Below are positions 53,791 through 64,000 of a stretch of 64,000 nucleotides of DNA, in pieces. The DNA lies in the NCBI RefSeq assembly GCF_024139115.2, contig NC_085139.1, positions 66,135,203 through 66,199,202 of the forward strand, in the 5' to 3' direction. The translations under genes and the position numbers were made by a program. The number at the start of each line of letters is the position of its first letter. The stretch's first letter is position 1. The notes under the pieces were generated by a model that worked only from the letters and a program-made list of their open reading frames with translations, ran no database searches and was not told where the DNA came from. Origin of the DNA: Armigeres subalbatus (lineage: Eukaryota > Arthropoda > Insecta > Diptera > Culicidae).

Positions 53791-54408
53791 AAAAAATTTT
53801 TTATTTCTAATATTGATGATTCTGAAAACAATACTGAAATTTGTACAAGACTGCTACTCAAAAGAAACAACAGTAGGAGGTTTTATTTGCATCTCTAAGA
53901 TTACATATTAACTTTGCTGAGGTTAAAATCTTAAAAATTATTTAAAAAAAATTAAAAATATAGGGATATTTTGGAAAATTTCTAAACCATTATAAATTTT
54001 TCTCGAAATTTTTATAAGATATTCGCGAGTCCACATTTTTTTTGTATCCTCCTGCTGCATTGAAGGTGTCATCAAAATTTTCGACTTCATGAAAATTTAT
54101 AATTTCCATGCTGGGTTTAGTTTGATTTTGAATCAATTGAAATTGTCCATCTTCAAAATTGATCGGACTAACCATATGTTTTAGATACATAAGGTTTTTT
54201 TTTAATTTTTGTACTTGAAAAAAACCACGTGGTCATAGGGGGGGGGAGGGGGGTCTGCCAAATGACCACGATAAGCCACATGGGGGGAGGGGGGGTTGAA
54301 AATCATCAAAAATATGACCACGTGGTTTCTGGATGGTCCCTAATATGCGTTAGACATTTAGAGTAAGTGCAAAATTGAGAAAATATAAACCGTGTAAAAA
54401 CAGAATCC

Positions 54409-55267
54409 AGTGTACGTCAATACTTTTCTATGAGAACATTAATGCTTTCAGAAAAATATTTCCATATGTGAATGAATCCTCAGAATATCCTGAAAATTAT
54501 CGCTCACACACTTTTACTCCAACATGTTCAGTTGTTTAAAACATGCCTTCAAAACTGGAAGCTCTGCGGCGCGCATTGTACAATTCTTTCAAGCGAACAA
54601 AGATCCTGGGAAAACCATTTTTAGCGTGAAAATGTTTCGAACCTGTCAAAGGGTTATTGATCTACTGAGCTCCATTGTATACAAAGGTAGATTGGAAGGC
54701 CAAAGACACGATGCAAATCATCAATAGGATCAGAAGCATCATCCGGAAATGGCAGCCGTCCAACGGTCATGCGATACCTGCAAGATTAAATACACCGCAC
54801 GGCGGACCACGGACCATGTGCTATTATTCATTAATCTAAGTTTAAAGACTGAGGCCAACTCTTTATATAACGTATATCAGATTGAACTGTACTTCTAAAG
54901 CTCAAAATAATTTTCTTATCAAAATGTACTTCTTTGTAGTTTTCTTCCCGAGCAATTATTTCCATGCCCGCTATTTAGTGGCCACGCGTTATGTATCCCA
55001 AAACGTTTACAATTTCTGTGTATATTCAATTTATTTTTCAATTCAATTATGTAAGACCGTTTTCTGAAGATTGATTTCTAGGATTGAATCCCGGCATCAA
55101 TCATGCATGCTGAGATTGGACAATATTAGCATTTTAATCGATCTTGTAAACAAGGATGGTTTCAAAGCATGCTTGATTAAATCTCGGAGTGAAAGGATGC
55201 TCTTGAAACACTGATGCTGTGCATATGCACAGCCAAGGTATTTAACAAAAAAATTGTTTTCGTACGG
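54409..55267. other. No gene recognised
   Basis: A 67-codon frame (54524-54727) has no recognised domain; nothing else is supportable. Confidence 0.45.
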
Positions 55268-55875
55268 CCGAGTTGCCGAATAATATGCTGTCAAAACGCG
55301 GCTCGGGTGGAGCCTCTTCGGAAGACATGCCGTTGGTGGCAGTCCTGTGGATTACGTGAACATGTACGATCTCTTCAGGCAGTTTATGGCGATCGATGAA
55401 GCAAGCGTCAAGCAGAGCACGCATTTGGAGGACTATAAAAGAGCGTTATAGATTCTACAGAAAACCACCAGAAGAATCGACGGTAGGTTGGAAACCAGCC
55501 TGTTGTACGGAAGCGAAGATCCTTATCTCCCAAATAGTTACAATAACGCAATCCGCCAAATGCAAGCTTTGGATCGCAGCCTGGCGAAAGATGAACAACT
55601 ACGAGTGAAAGTCAAGGAACTTATTCTGGACTATGTTGCTAAACCGAATTACTTGCCACTCGGGATAGTGAGGAATCCACGCAAACCGGGAAAATCCGTC
55701 TCATTTGGGATGCTGCAGCCCAATCAGAAGGTGTTTCGTTCAACGACTTGATGTTGAAAGGGCCGGATCTGTTAACAGCGCTTTCGCCAGAAAAGCGTAG
55801 CATTTAGTGGAGACATAAAAGACATGTTTCACCAGTTCCGGATTCGACAAGCAGACAGACATGGATCGCCCTTTT
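55268..55875 (+). pseudogene. BEL/Pao pol fragment (protease end to RT start)
   Basis: Frames run MYDLFRQFMAIDEASV, LETSLLYGSEDPYLPNSY, RQMQALDRSLAKDEQL and YLPLGIVRNPRKPGK. After a frameshift near 55700 they continue with LMLKGPDLLTAL and SGDIKDMFHQFRI, the RT motif A region with its catalytic Asp. The order is that of BEL/Pao pol between protease and RT. A TAG interrupts near 55448. Most of RT, RNase H and the N-terminus of integrase are deleted at about 55875. This cannot encode a functional enzyme. Confidence 0.85.
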
Positions 55876-55880
55876 CACGT

Positions 55881-56137
55881 GCTTGTCCATCAGGGCAGTG
55901 CACCTCGAGATAGTCCACAGCTTATCAACTCAGTCGTGTGTTATGGTCAACCGGAGATTCGTGGCACGCAGAGGCTCCCCCGCTACTTTCTGTTCCGACA
56001 ACGGAACCAATTTTGTAGGTGCGAATAACGACCTTAAGAATCAGCTTTGTGCGATTGGAGAGAGCTGTGCAACAACCTTTACGAATTCGAACACTCGATG
56101 GCTCTTCAACTTTCCACTCGCTCCTCCAAACTGAGAG
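55881..56137 (+). pseudogene. BEL/Pao integrase core fragment
   Basis: The frame reads IRAVHLEIVHSLSTQSCVM, then RRFVARRGSPATFCSDNGTN and FVGANNDL. RAVHLE contains the region of the first catalytic Asp and SDNGTNF the second, as in DDE integrases of the BEL/Pao group. The final catalytic Glu segment is lost, and it ends at a stop after FNFPLAPPN. It is joined directly to the RT fragment upstream by a deletion. Confidence 0.88.
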
Positions 56138-56159
56138 TTCTTTCTAACATATGTATTCA

Positions 56160-56400
56160 ACCATGTTCATAACATACTTCAGAAGACCATGAGACATGGT
56201 AAGATGATTTTGGTATATCATGGGTCATCTAAGCTGTCCTTGAGTTCAGAACATGCGGTCTACAGCCACCACTCTTGCTTTTTCGTAGCTTCAAGCTTGG
56301 ATATGTATTCAAACAAATCCATAACATATTCATGAAGATCAGGATACATGATCACATGGTTTTGGGATATCCTGGGTCATCGAAACCATCATACTGTACT
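56160..56400 (+). repeat. Dispersed repeat, copy 3 of 3 (two tandem halves)
   Basis: GTATTCAAxCATGTTCATAA and ATCATGGGTCATCTAAGCTG, then TTGAGTTCAGAACATGCGG, recur within this copy and in the copies at 33355 and 35085. Confidence 0.55.
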
Positions 56401-57569
56401 GAAAAACGATTTTCTTGCAGCTGTTGATATCAACTTCTGATCTTAAGAACAGTTTGGATGATGCAGAATATCCCAATACGTTCTTACTGAACTTACTCTG
56501 ATGATCTCTCATTACACCGAATCGGGAATAGAACTCAGAAGGTAATTGAGATTAATCCTACGATTTTGCTCGCTAGGGTAACTGAAGACCCATCATTGTA
56601 CTTAAATATATTACATGAGGCGTTTTAATTTTTTTCACAGTTATTGCTTCCGTTCTCTTGGAAATTTACCTCAAGGATTTATACTTGCTGAAATTCCCGC
56701 CAGTTTTCCTACAGAAATCTCTGTTCCAAATTCTACAGGAATGCTTCCACATTGTTTTTTTTTTCTGAAGGATGTCCTGGAGAAAATTGTGTGTAACAAC
56801 ATCCGAAAGAATCCGGCGAATTATCTCGGAAAAACTTAAAATTATACCACCAAAAAGATTATAGGGCAATTCCAATAAACAAAATTCCGATAGATTCTAG
56901 AAGAAATCCCTAAACTACTCTGGGGGAACTGCTTAAGATTAAGATGATTATACAACAAAGCCACAAATCGGCCATCTTGTAAACCACGTGCTTTTTCTAG
57001 TGATTTTTCAAGAGCACGAATTGAGAGAACTACAACGTTCATGGGGATGAAACATCCGTAGATCGTTTGCTTACTTATGCTAAACAATTGACTTTAATTT
57101 CAGCATTGTACGAACATTATTACGCTAGATATAAACTTTTGACAATAAGTGTGGAAAACCGTGTGGTGAATTTAAAATTCACCTCATGGCTTGATTGTAT
57201 TATCACCTTAAAGGAACTCAAATATTGCTGGGGAACTCCCTGAAAAATCATCCAGAGATTCTAGTTGAATTTCCAAAGCAAGTCATTTTTGAATGGACGT
57301 CAGAAAAAAGAAACTTGCAGGAGATTTTGTGGAGGAACTCCTTGAAGAACATACTGAACAATTACTAACAGAAACTTCTCAGGGATTCCAGGAAGACCTC
57401 CTCCTTGGAATAACTCGCAAAAAAAAAACAGAAAACAGTAGGGTTTTTTTTTCACAAAAAATCCATGAATATTGTTGGCTCTAGCGGGTGCCGGTGCGCA
57501 TCGCTCTCATTGTAGCTGATCTGTTACTGTAATTACTTCTTCTTGGCGGAGTTGAACCTGTGACTTTTA
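56401..57569. other. No gene recognised
   Basis: AT-rich sequence with ggaatttcc-type words like those at 50520-52270; nothing supportable. Confidence 0.5.
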
Positions 57570-57570
57570 T

Positions 57571-57681
57571 ATTTATTTTACGGCTACGCAGTCTTTGATT
57601 GTAGAAACGAGTTTATTCGTTGCACGAATAACCGAATAAACTCGTTTCTACAATAAAAGACTGCGTAGCCGTAAAATAAAT
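57571..57681. repeat. Hairpin with ~49-bp arms
   Basis: ATTTATTTTACGGCTACGCA at the left is inverted at the right end. The inner stem is GTAGAAACGAGTTTATTCG and its inverse, with a 13-14-nt loop. It is nearly perfect over 49 bp; only one or two differences are visible. Confidence 0.9.
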
Positions 57682-57835
57682 ATTGAACTTTACCTTTCTG
57701 GTTTATTTGACGATCGGTGCGGGCGATGGGCTACAGCGGGTTCAACAGGGGTACCAGGATGCAACGCGTAGGAGGGCACCTCGTGATAGGCTACAGCTGT
57801 AGCGAGATGTCGATCAGTTCAATGGCGATTTCACG

Positions 57836-58165
57836 TCGATTCGGGTTTGATTGAAGCCGTAACACGACGTCGGGTCACCCGATGCAGGCGGTATATTGTC
57901 GAGGATGCGAGGGCGAGGATGCCGGTTGGCACGAAGGGATCTCCCGACGATTCGGGCTTGTTTGGTGCCGGTAACACGGCGTCTGGTCTCCCGATGCTGG
58001 CGGTATGGGCTGATGGTGTGAAGGCACGGCGTCTGGTCGAGGACGGTTTCACGACGATTCGGGCTTTGTTGATGCCGGTCACACGGCGTCTGGTCATCCG
58101 AAACTGGCGGTACGTTGCTGAGGGTGCAAAAGTGAGGATGTCAGTTGGCACAAAGGCGGTTTCAC
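57836..58165 (+). repeat. GC-rich tandem repeat, about 110-bp unit, 3 copies
   Basis: ATTCGGGCTTGTTTGGTGCC-like starts recur at about 57838, 57949 and 58057, each followed by ACACGGCGTCTGGTC and CGATGCTGGCGGTA. The open frames on both strands are periodic artefacts. Confidence 0.75.
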
Positions 58166-60970
58166 GACGGTGTCAGGTCGACTCAAGAACAGCTGGTGAC
58201 GGAGCTCGCTGCTGGTAACAGGGCGTCGGATCGCACAACGTTGACGATAGGTTGGAGGTGGTTCGAAGGCGCTGATCGCTTCTCTTTTCGTCGAATACTT
58301 GGTAAGTGTTGGAGCACTGTAAGGGTAGGTACCAGGATGCCTGCCAGCAAGATGGCGGCTCCAGCGTGCCACGCGTCGATTCGTTTGATGGAAATCGATC
58401 CAACTTCTTGTAATTTTGGGATGGCTGCCCCAATTCAGTTCGGGAGTCGTCTCCACGCGTTAGACGTGACCGATTAATCAGTCCAAAGAAGCGACTCGCT
58501 GGGCAATCCCCACGCGAAAAATCGAACTATTCTCACTTTTTTGTGGCACCACTTGCTCGATCGACCGATGTATCACGAATCCCTCACTTTACATTTTTTT
58601 ATCCCTATCTCCTCCTGATTCATCGGCTTTCCAGTCTGGTTAACGGCCAATATTTCCGCCTATGTAGCTGTAGTCGCGGTCAGTACTGGAATTTCTCATT
58701 TTCAATAAGAGATGTCTCGCGATGTTTACATATCTGCCCCTTTCAAAATCTATTGAAACGCGAAGGATGAATGGCAGGCTACAAAAATCTCACAAAATAT
58801 TTATTCCGTGACAGGTCATGAAAGTATGCAATATCTGCTTTATTTTTGTGTTTATTTTCACTTTCTACTCGATGAATAAAAGAAGTATGATCAATTTATC
58901 GACTAGTCACTATTTTTCGCATGTATCTTTTAAAATAACTTAGAAATTTAAATTTTAAAATAAAGCACAACATCCTTTCATGACTGCCTTTCAAGCGAAA
59001 TTGATCAAAGTACCCACGATTCTTTCATCTGGTCGCCTGAAATTGAAAGAGGTGCTTTGCTCTCTGTCTTATGACGATCACGACCTTTTCCAGTACTGGT
59101 CGCGGTAGCTCACTTTGGTAGCTACGTTCACTTGCCACCCACACCAGATCGCTTGGTTCATGCATAGTTTAATCGCTCGCCCAATTTAAATTGACGGTTG
59201 AATCTAGCTTAACACTTTTTTTCCCTATATTTCCACTCTATATAAATAACAAGTAAATGTTACCATTCGGTAACAGTTCGATAATGTACCGCAAAATTAA
59301 AAGCATTTTTTTGGCTTAAAGTCACATTTGAATTACCCACGATGTTAAAGTGAGTCTTTTCCTCAAAATGTGTATAGAAAAATCGCTAGACTCTATATTG
59401 CGGTGTGTATGATATCGTAGTAATATTAAGCTCAAGGATGTTCAGATTTTTCGATTTACCGAAGAAACATTTGATGATCAACGCTGTAGTGTTCCAAAAA
59501 AAATCAAATCATGAAACTGATTATTCCTGCAGTAAATTATATTACAAATTTACAGATTTCCAATGGTAGCCTATAATTTAAACTTCCTCTGGTTTGGGAA
59601 TTGATTGTACAGCGAATCGGAGCAACTACGTACTAACCGAAACTAATTTCCAAGAAAATAAATGGACAAAAGTTTCCCTTACCGGAGACCTTCAATTACC
59701 AACTTCCGGGTGATGCCGCTCCTCTTGGATGCCTTTCGGCGGTTCTCGCAACTGTTTCCGAAACAGGAAAACCCCAAACATCAACGATACGCTAACTCTC
59801 TGATGTGGCAACAACCGATGCGACGACGACGGCTACGGCGCTACTTAATTTGTATGCACAAAGCAATATCCTATCCGAAGGGAATCTTTCCTTCTTTTGG
59901 ATTGGCTTTGGACGGTTCGGTTGGAGGAGCACATGCAAAGTGCTTTTTACGATACTCTGGGGGGGGAAATGCAGCACATAGGATATACAAAGTACCTACC
60001 AGCTCTAGCATAAAGAGCATTAAAATCGAAACCTGCAAACTAACTTTGGTTCCGCAGTTGGCGCAGCGCCACGAACATTAGGCACGACCTTTCCCAAAGT
60101 TGTTTTACTGCGCACACCCGATGGAAAGGAAAGAGGTGGAACCGCTGCAGATTTTGAGTACTCGCATGCGAATGGTTGTTAGAGCACTGTGAGCAACCTC
60201 TGTCTATATAGAAGGGTAGAAACGTTTTATCTTCCACATCTTGAGTAGGTATCCTTTAGACGAACATAAAACTTTTTTAACTTCCTTAGACGAATATAAA
60301 ATGTTATCAGAAAATTTAAATTGTGGAAATATGTATGGAAGATGATAGATTTTTAATCTTTACAATTTTGCAATTTCTCTTCACCGTAAGATTACAGTAA
60401 GATGTAACAAAGTTCGATTATGGGCTTTTAGTCACTAACCATTTTTCTAATGCCTCGGTAAGGAGAAGTAGTATTATGGATGGGAAACAAAAATCTCAAG
60501 GCAATTGCACGTCCAGAAACAATGGGGCGTTGTTTGTCGTGTTTTACATGCAAGGCTTCTTGGGTATCTACAAATAATGTGTGTCATTTTCTACGATGGA
60601 AGGAGTATTTGGAATGATGTGGATCAAAACATAAGAAATTGCTTAGATTTGATCGAAGTTGAGGTTGAAGAAGCAGTGGTAGTGATTCAAGTTGCAATAA
60701 AAAGATAAAATAGGTATGTAGTGGTAATATTTACTGTGCGTTATGGAAAATGAAAACTCTGCATAGGTAGGGTAAATGATCCAATACTGGAGGAACTAAG
60801 CACGATCCAACACTGTTCATTTCTCCAGAATAATATGAAATCTTATTTCACTTACCTTTGATATGTAACGGAAGGACTCGTCTATTTCAGTAAGAAAATG
60901 CTTCCGTTGAAAAATAAATCTAAATTCAAATCTCCAATCATTGGTACAGTGCTGCGATATGTTTTAATCT
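58166..60970. other. 2.8 kb without a recognised gene
   Basis: The largest open frame (59662-60081, 139 codons, basic) shows no domain I recognise and no splice or promoter context. Nothing else is supportable. Confidence 0.45.
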
Positions 60971-61192
60971 GTGTTCCTATAGTTGCGAATCTCATGGTTT
61001 TCTTACGAGACCCGCAACTATTGGTGCACTGACGAAAAAAGATTAAAGTATTTTAAAGATATTAACCAATTTAGAAGGGCTAGCAAACATATTTTGAATC
61101 GGAACAAAATGAACAAACTGTTTACCATAATGGGTTGCTGCGATTAATTTGTAAATTTTGAGCATACTATACTAACGCAACTATAGGAACAC
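60971..61192. mobile_element. 222-bp MITE, GTGTTCCTATAGTTGCG termini
   Basis: The 17-bp ends are perfect inverted repeats. An inner copy of CGCAACTATTGG (61014) echoes the terminus. No clear TSD and no coding capacity. Confidence 0.75.
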
Positions 61193-61269
61193 CCACGACT
61201 ATCGGAAGTTTTGCCCTAGTAGTCAAGAATGCGCGTTGTGAATTTCTCGTGTAGAACTGGTTCCATTTG

Positions 61270-61425
61270 TTTTATTAGGGGTCTTGAACCATTCCCGGCC
61301 GAATAAACCTCTGCATACAAAATTTCGCGCTGATCGGTTCAGTAGTTTCCGAATCCATAAGACTATGAGGGTCAGACAGACGGAAATTCATTTTTATGTA
61401 TAAAGATATATAGATTACTGAGTTC
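61270..61425 (+). repeat. Probable 3' tail of a retroposon
   Basis: GATCGGTTCAGTAGTTTCCG followed by GGGTCAGACAGACGGAAATT and ATTTTTATGTATAAAGATAT is a pattern I associate with 3' ends of insect LINE/SINE copies. The family is not named here and no coding part is attached. Confidence 0.4.
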
Positions 61426-61874
61426 CAGAGTAAGTTAGTAAAATCTGTTGTGAGTTCAAAGGGTAGCTAGGTAGTAGTGACCTCCAGATATTTCACGAAT
61501 TAAATAATCCAAATTGCAATTGCGGTGATTGAGGACCGAATAATTGAACAACTCCTACAGCACTCCGGATTATAAAATCACCGATGTTGGTATAGAATTC
61601 TACTAAACTTTGAAAGGATTTCCAACAGAACTGCAAAAATAGTTCTGGAAAGAAATTCAATTTTCAATAGGACAGGATTCCCCATCTGCAACTTGTTGCG
61701 AGAAAATCAGAAAATGAGTAAGTTCATTTGCGCATATACAAACACATACATACACACACAGACAGATATCATCAAAGTTCGTCGAGCTGATTCGATTTGT
61801 AAAGGCAAAAATCCAGCAGAGCCGTAAACTATTGCAATTGCCGTCAAATTCCGGTACAAAATGCGGCGGTACAA

Positions 61875-64000
61875 AATCCTGACTGGATTCCCGAAGTTTT
61901 CCTGACTAGATGCCCGAATAAATTTTGACTGCATACCCAAAGGAATCCTGACCGGATTCCCGAAGGAATCCTGACCGGATTCCCGAAGGAATCCTGACCG
62001 GATTCCCGAAGGAATCCTGAACGGATTCCCGAAGGAATCCTGACCGGATTCCCGAAGGAATCCTGACCGGATTCCCGAAGGAATCCTGACCGGATTCCCG
62101 AAGGAATCCTGACCGGATTCCCGAAGGAATCCTGACCGGATTCCCGAAGGAATCCTGACCGGATTCCCGAAGGAATCCTGACCGGATTCCCGAAGGAATC
62201 CTGACCGGATTCGAAGGAATCCTGACCGGATTCTCGAAGGAATCCTGACCGGATTCCCGAAGGAATGACCGGATTCCCGAAGGAATCCTGACCGGATTCC
62301 CGAAGGAATCCTGACCGGATTCCCGAAGGAATCCTGACCGGATTCCCGAAGGAATCCTGACCGGATTCCCGGAGGAATCCTGACCGGATTCGAAGGAATC
62401 CGGACCGGATTCTGAAGGAATCCTGACCGGATTCCCGAAGGAATCCTGACCGGATTCCCGAAGGAATCCTGACCGGATTCGAAGGAATCCTGACCGGATT
62501 CCCGAAGGAATCCTGACCGGATTCGAAGGAATCCTGACCGGATTCCCGAAGGAATCCTGACCGGATTCCCGAAGGAATCCTGACCGGATTCCCGAAGGAA
62601 TCCTGACCGGATTCCCGAAGGAATCCTGACCGGATTCGAAGGAATCCTGACCGGATTCCCGAAGGAATCCTGACCGGATTCTGAAGGAATCCTGACCGGA
62701 TTCCGAAGGAATCCTGACCGGATTCCCGAAGGAATCCTGACCGGATTCCCGAAGGAATCCTGACCGGATTCACGACGGAAGCCTGACCGGATTCCCTGAA
62801 GGAATCCTGACCGGATTCCCGAAGGAATCCTGACCGGATTCGAAGGAATCTGACCGGATTCCCGAAGGAATCCTGACCGGATTCCCGAAGGAATCCTGAC
62901 CGGATTCCCGAAGGAATTCTGACCGGATTCCCGAAGGAATCCTGACCGGATTCGAAGGAATCCTGACCGGATTCCCGAAGGAATCCTGACCGGATTCCCG
63001 AAGGAATCCTGACCGGATTCCCGAAGGAATCCTGACCGGATTCCCGAAGGAATCCTGACCGGATTCCCGAAGGAATCCTGACCGGATTCCCGAAGGAATC
63101 CTGACCGGATTCCCGAAGGAATCCTGACCGGATTCCCGAAGGAATCCTGACTGGATTCCCGAAGGAATCCTGACTGGATTCCCGAAGGAATCCTGACCGG
63201 ATTCCCGAAGGAATCCTGACCGGATTCCCGAAGGAATCCTGACCGGATTCCCGAAGGAATCCTGACCGGATTCCCGAAGGAATCCTAACCGGATTCCCGA
63301 AGGAATCCTAACCGGATTCCCGAAGGAATCCTGACCGGATTCCCGAAGGAATCCTGACTGGATTCCCGAAGGAATTCTGACTGGATTCCTTCGGGAATCC
63401 GTTCAGGATTCCCGAAGGAATCCTGACCGGATTCCCGAAGGAATCCTGACCGGATTCCCGAAGGAATCCTGACCGGATTCCCGAAGGAATCCTGACCGGA
63501 TTCCCGAAGGAATCCTGACCGGATTCCCGAAGGAATCCTGACCGGATTCCCGAAGGAATCCTAACCGGATTCCCGAAGGAATCCTGACTGGATTCCCGAA
63601 GGAATCCTGACTGGATTCCCGAAGGAATCCTGACCGGATTCTCGAAGGAATCCTGACCGGATTCCCGAAGGAATCCTGACCGGATTCCCGAAGGAATCCT
63701 GACCGGATTCCCGAAGGAATCCTGACCGGATTCCCGAAGGAATCCTGACCGGATTCCCGAAGGAATCCTGACCGGATTCGAACGAGTCCTGACCGGATTC
63801 CCGAAGGAATCCTGACCGGATTCGAAGGAATCCTGACCGGATTCCCGAAGGAATCCTGACCGGATTCCCGAAGGAATCCTGACCGGATTCCCGAAGGAAT
63901 CCTGACCGGATTCCCGAAGGAATCCTGACCGGATTCGAAGGAATCCTGACCGGATTCGAAGGAATCCTGACCGGATTCCCGAAGGAAGCCTGACCGGCTG
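61875..64000. repeat. Minisatellite, 23-bp self-complementary unit, runs past window end
   Basis: More than 80 copies of a 23-bp unit made of GGAATCC-TGACC-GGATTCC-CGAA. The two heptamers are reverse complements. A 20-bp variant lacks CCC (GGATTCGAAGGAATCC). One inverted block lies near 63383-63406. The first ~70 bp are diverged. The 309-codon minus frame (61844-62773) is a repeat artefact. Confidence 0.95.

Larger units (their letters stand above)
50017..54340. mobile_element. 4.3-kb composite bracketed by MITE ends (CCAGAAACCACGTGGTCA), TAA TSD
   Basis: The left end GGGGCCGTCCAGAAACCACG and the inverted right end share a ~26-bp TIR with two or three mismatches. TAA flanks both sides (50014-50016, 54341-54343), fitting PIF/Harbinger-type 3-bp duplications. 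Each end also carries the same ~110-bp motif in direct orientation (GACCACGATAAGCCACATGG followed by a G tract), so each looks like a MITE missing its inner tip. No transposase was recognised. Confidence 0.55.
49888..54408. mobile_element. 4.5-kb element with GGATTCTGTTTTTACAC inverted ends
   Basis: GGATTCTGTTTTTACAC at 49888-49904 is inverted at 54392-54408. The outer flanks TACAC/GTGTA are also inverted. The 202-bp MITE at 8565-8766 has the same termini. There is no transposase inside. Most of its length is the nested element at 50017-54340. Confidence 0.6.

Noticed and set aside
59662..60081. 139-codon plus frame, basic
   Set aside because: No recognised domain, no promoter or splice context, and composition no different from its flank. 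It could be a real gene fragment, but nothing supports it.
61844..62773. 309-codon minus-strand open frame of NPVRIPSGIRSGFLRESGQD repeats
   Set aside because: It lies wholly in the 23-bp minisatellite. Three units make 69 bp, so the frame cycles without stops. It is a repeat artefact.

Overview
The window looks like repeat-rich, intergenic chromatin from a mosquito, most likely Aedes. This is inferred from the mix of elements: a Jockey/Juan-type non-LTR element, an RTE (JAM1-type) element, BEL/Pao elements whose gag starts with a PHD-like finger and a coiled coil, a SINE with the Feilai-style (AAG)n tail, Ty3/Gypsy remains and many MITEs. I found no intact host protein-coding gene and no intact tRNA or rRNA gene. 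Almost every recognisable reading frame is a broken piece of a transposable element.

Layout. 1-2.7 kb: a tRNA-headed SINE split by a 5'-truncated RTE copy and by an AT-rich foldback element. 2.9-7.0 kb: a long but frameshifted Jockey-clade element (ORF1 plus ORF2). 7-8.8 kb: two MITEs around a 1.07-kb palindrome. 9.3-16.3 kb: BEL gag pieces, a tRNA-type SINE carrying a hAT-like MITE, and a minus-strand Gypsy element (LTR, PBS, gag, protease) whose LTR holds a Feilai-like SINE. 16.7-17.8 kb: a 151-bp satellite. 18.0-21.3 kb: a full-length RTE element with a clear 14-bp target-site duplication. 22-25 kb: a minisatellite and another RTE fragment.

25.3-49.8 kb is the most unusual part. Two near-identical 3.16-kb arms lie in opposite orientation, 18.2 kb apart. 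Between them is a diverged third copy (38.7-42.4 kb). These elements share a promoter-like head with a TGACGTA palindrome. They contain repeated matches to the 3' stem-loop of replication-dependent histone mRNAs. The third copy also holds a broken histone H2B reading frame with its own perfect stem-loop and a decayed Helitron protein fragment. Also between the arms are a young non-autonomous LTR element (identical 197-bp LTRs, 5-bp TSD) inserted into a Jockey-like ORF, two foldback elements tipped by minisatellite arrays, and an 870-bp AT-rich tract.

49.9-54.4 kb: nested elements with terminal inverted repeats, in which two partial MITEs bracket 4.3 kb. 55.3-56.1 kb: BEL pol (RT and integrase) remains. 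57.5-58.2 kb: a perfect-looking hairpin and 110-bp GC-rich repeats. 61.9-64 kb: a minisatellite of 23-bp self-complementary units that runs off the window end.

The parts do not act as an operon or pathway. The layout records successive insertions whose order can often be read from nesting. Features that could matter biologically are the long inverted repeats (possible hairpin RNA or endo-siRNA sources) and the mobile histone-derived module.
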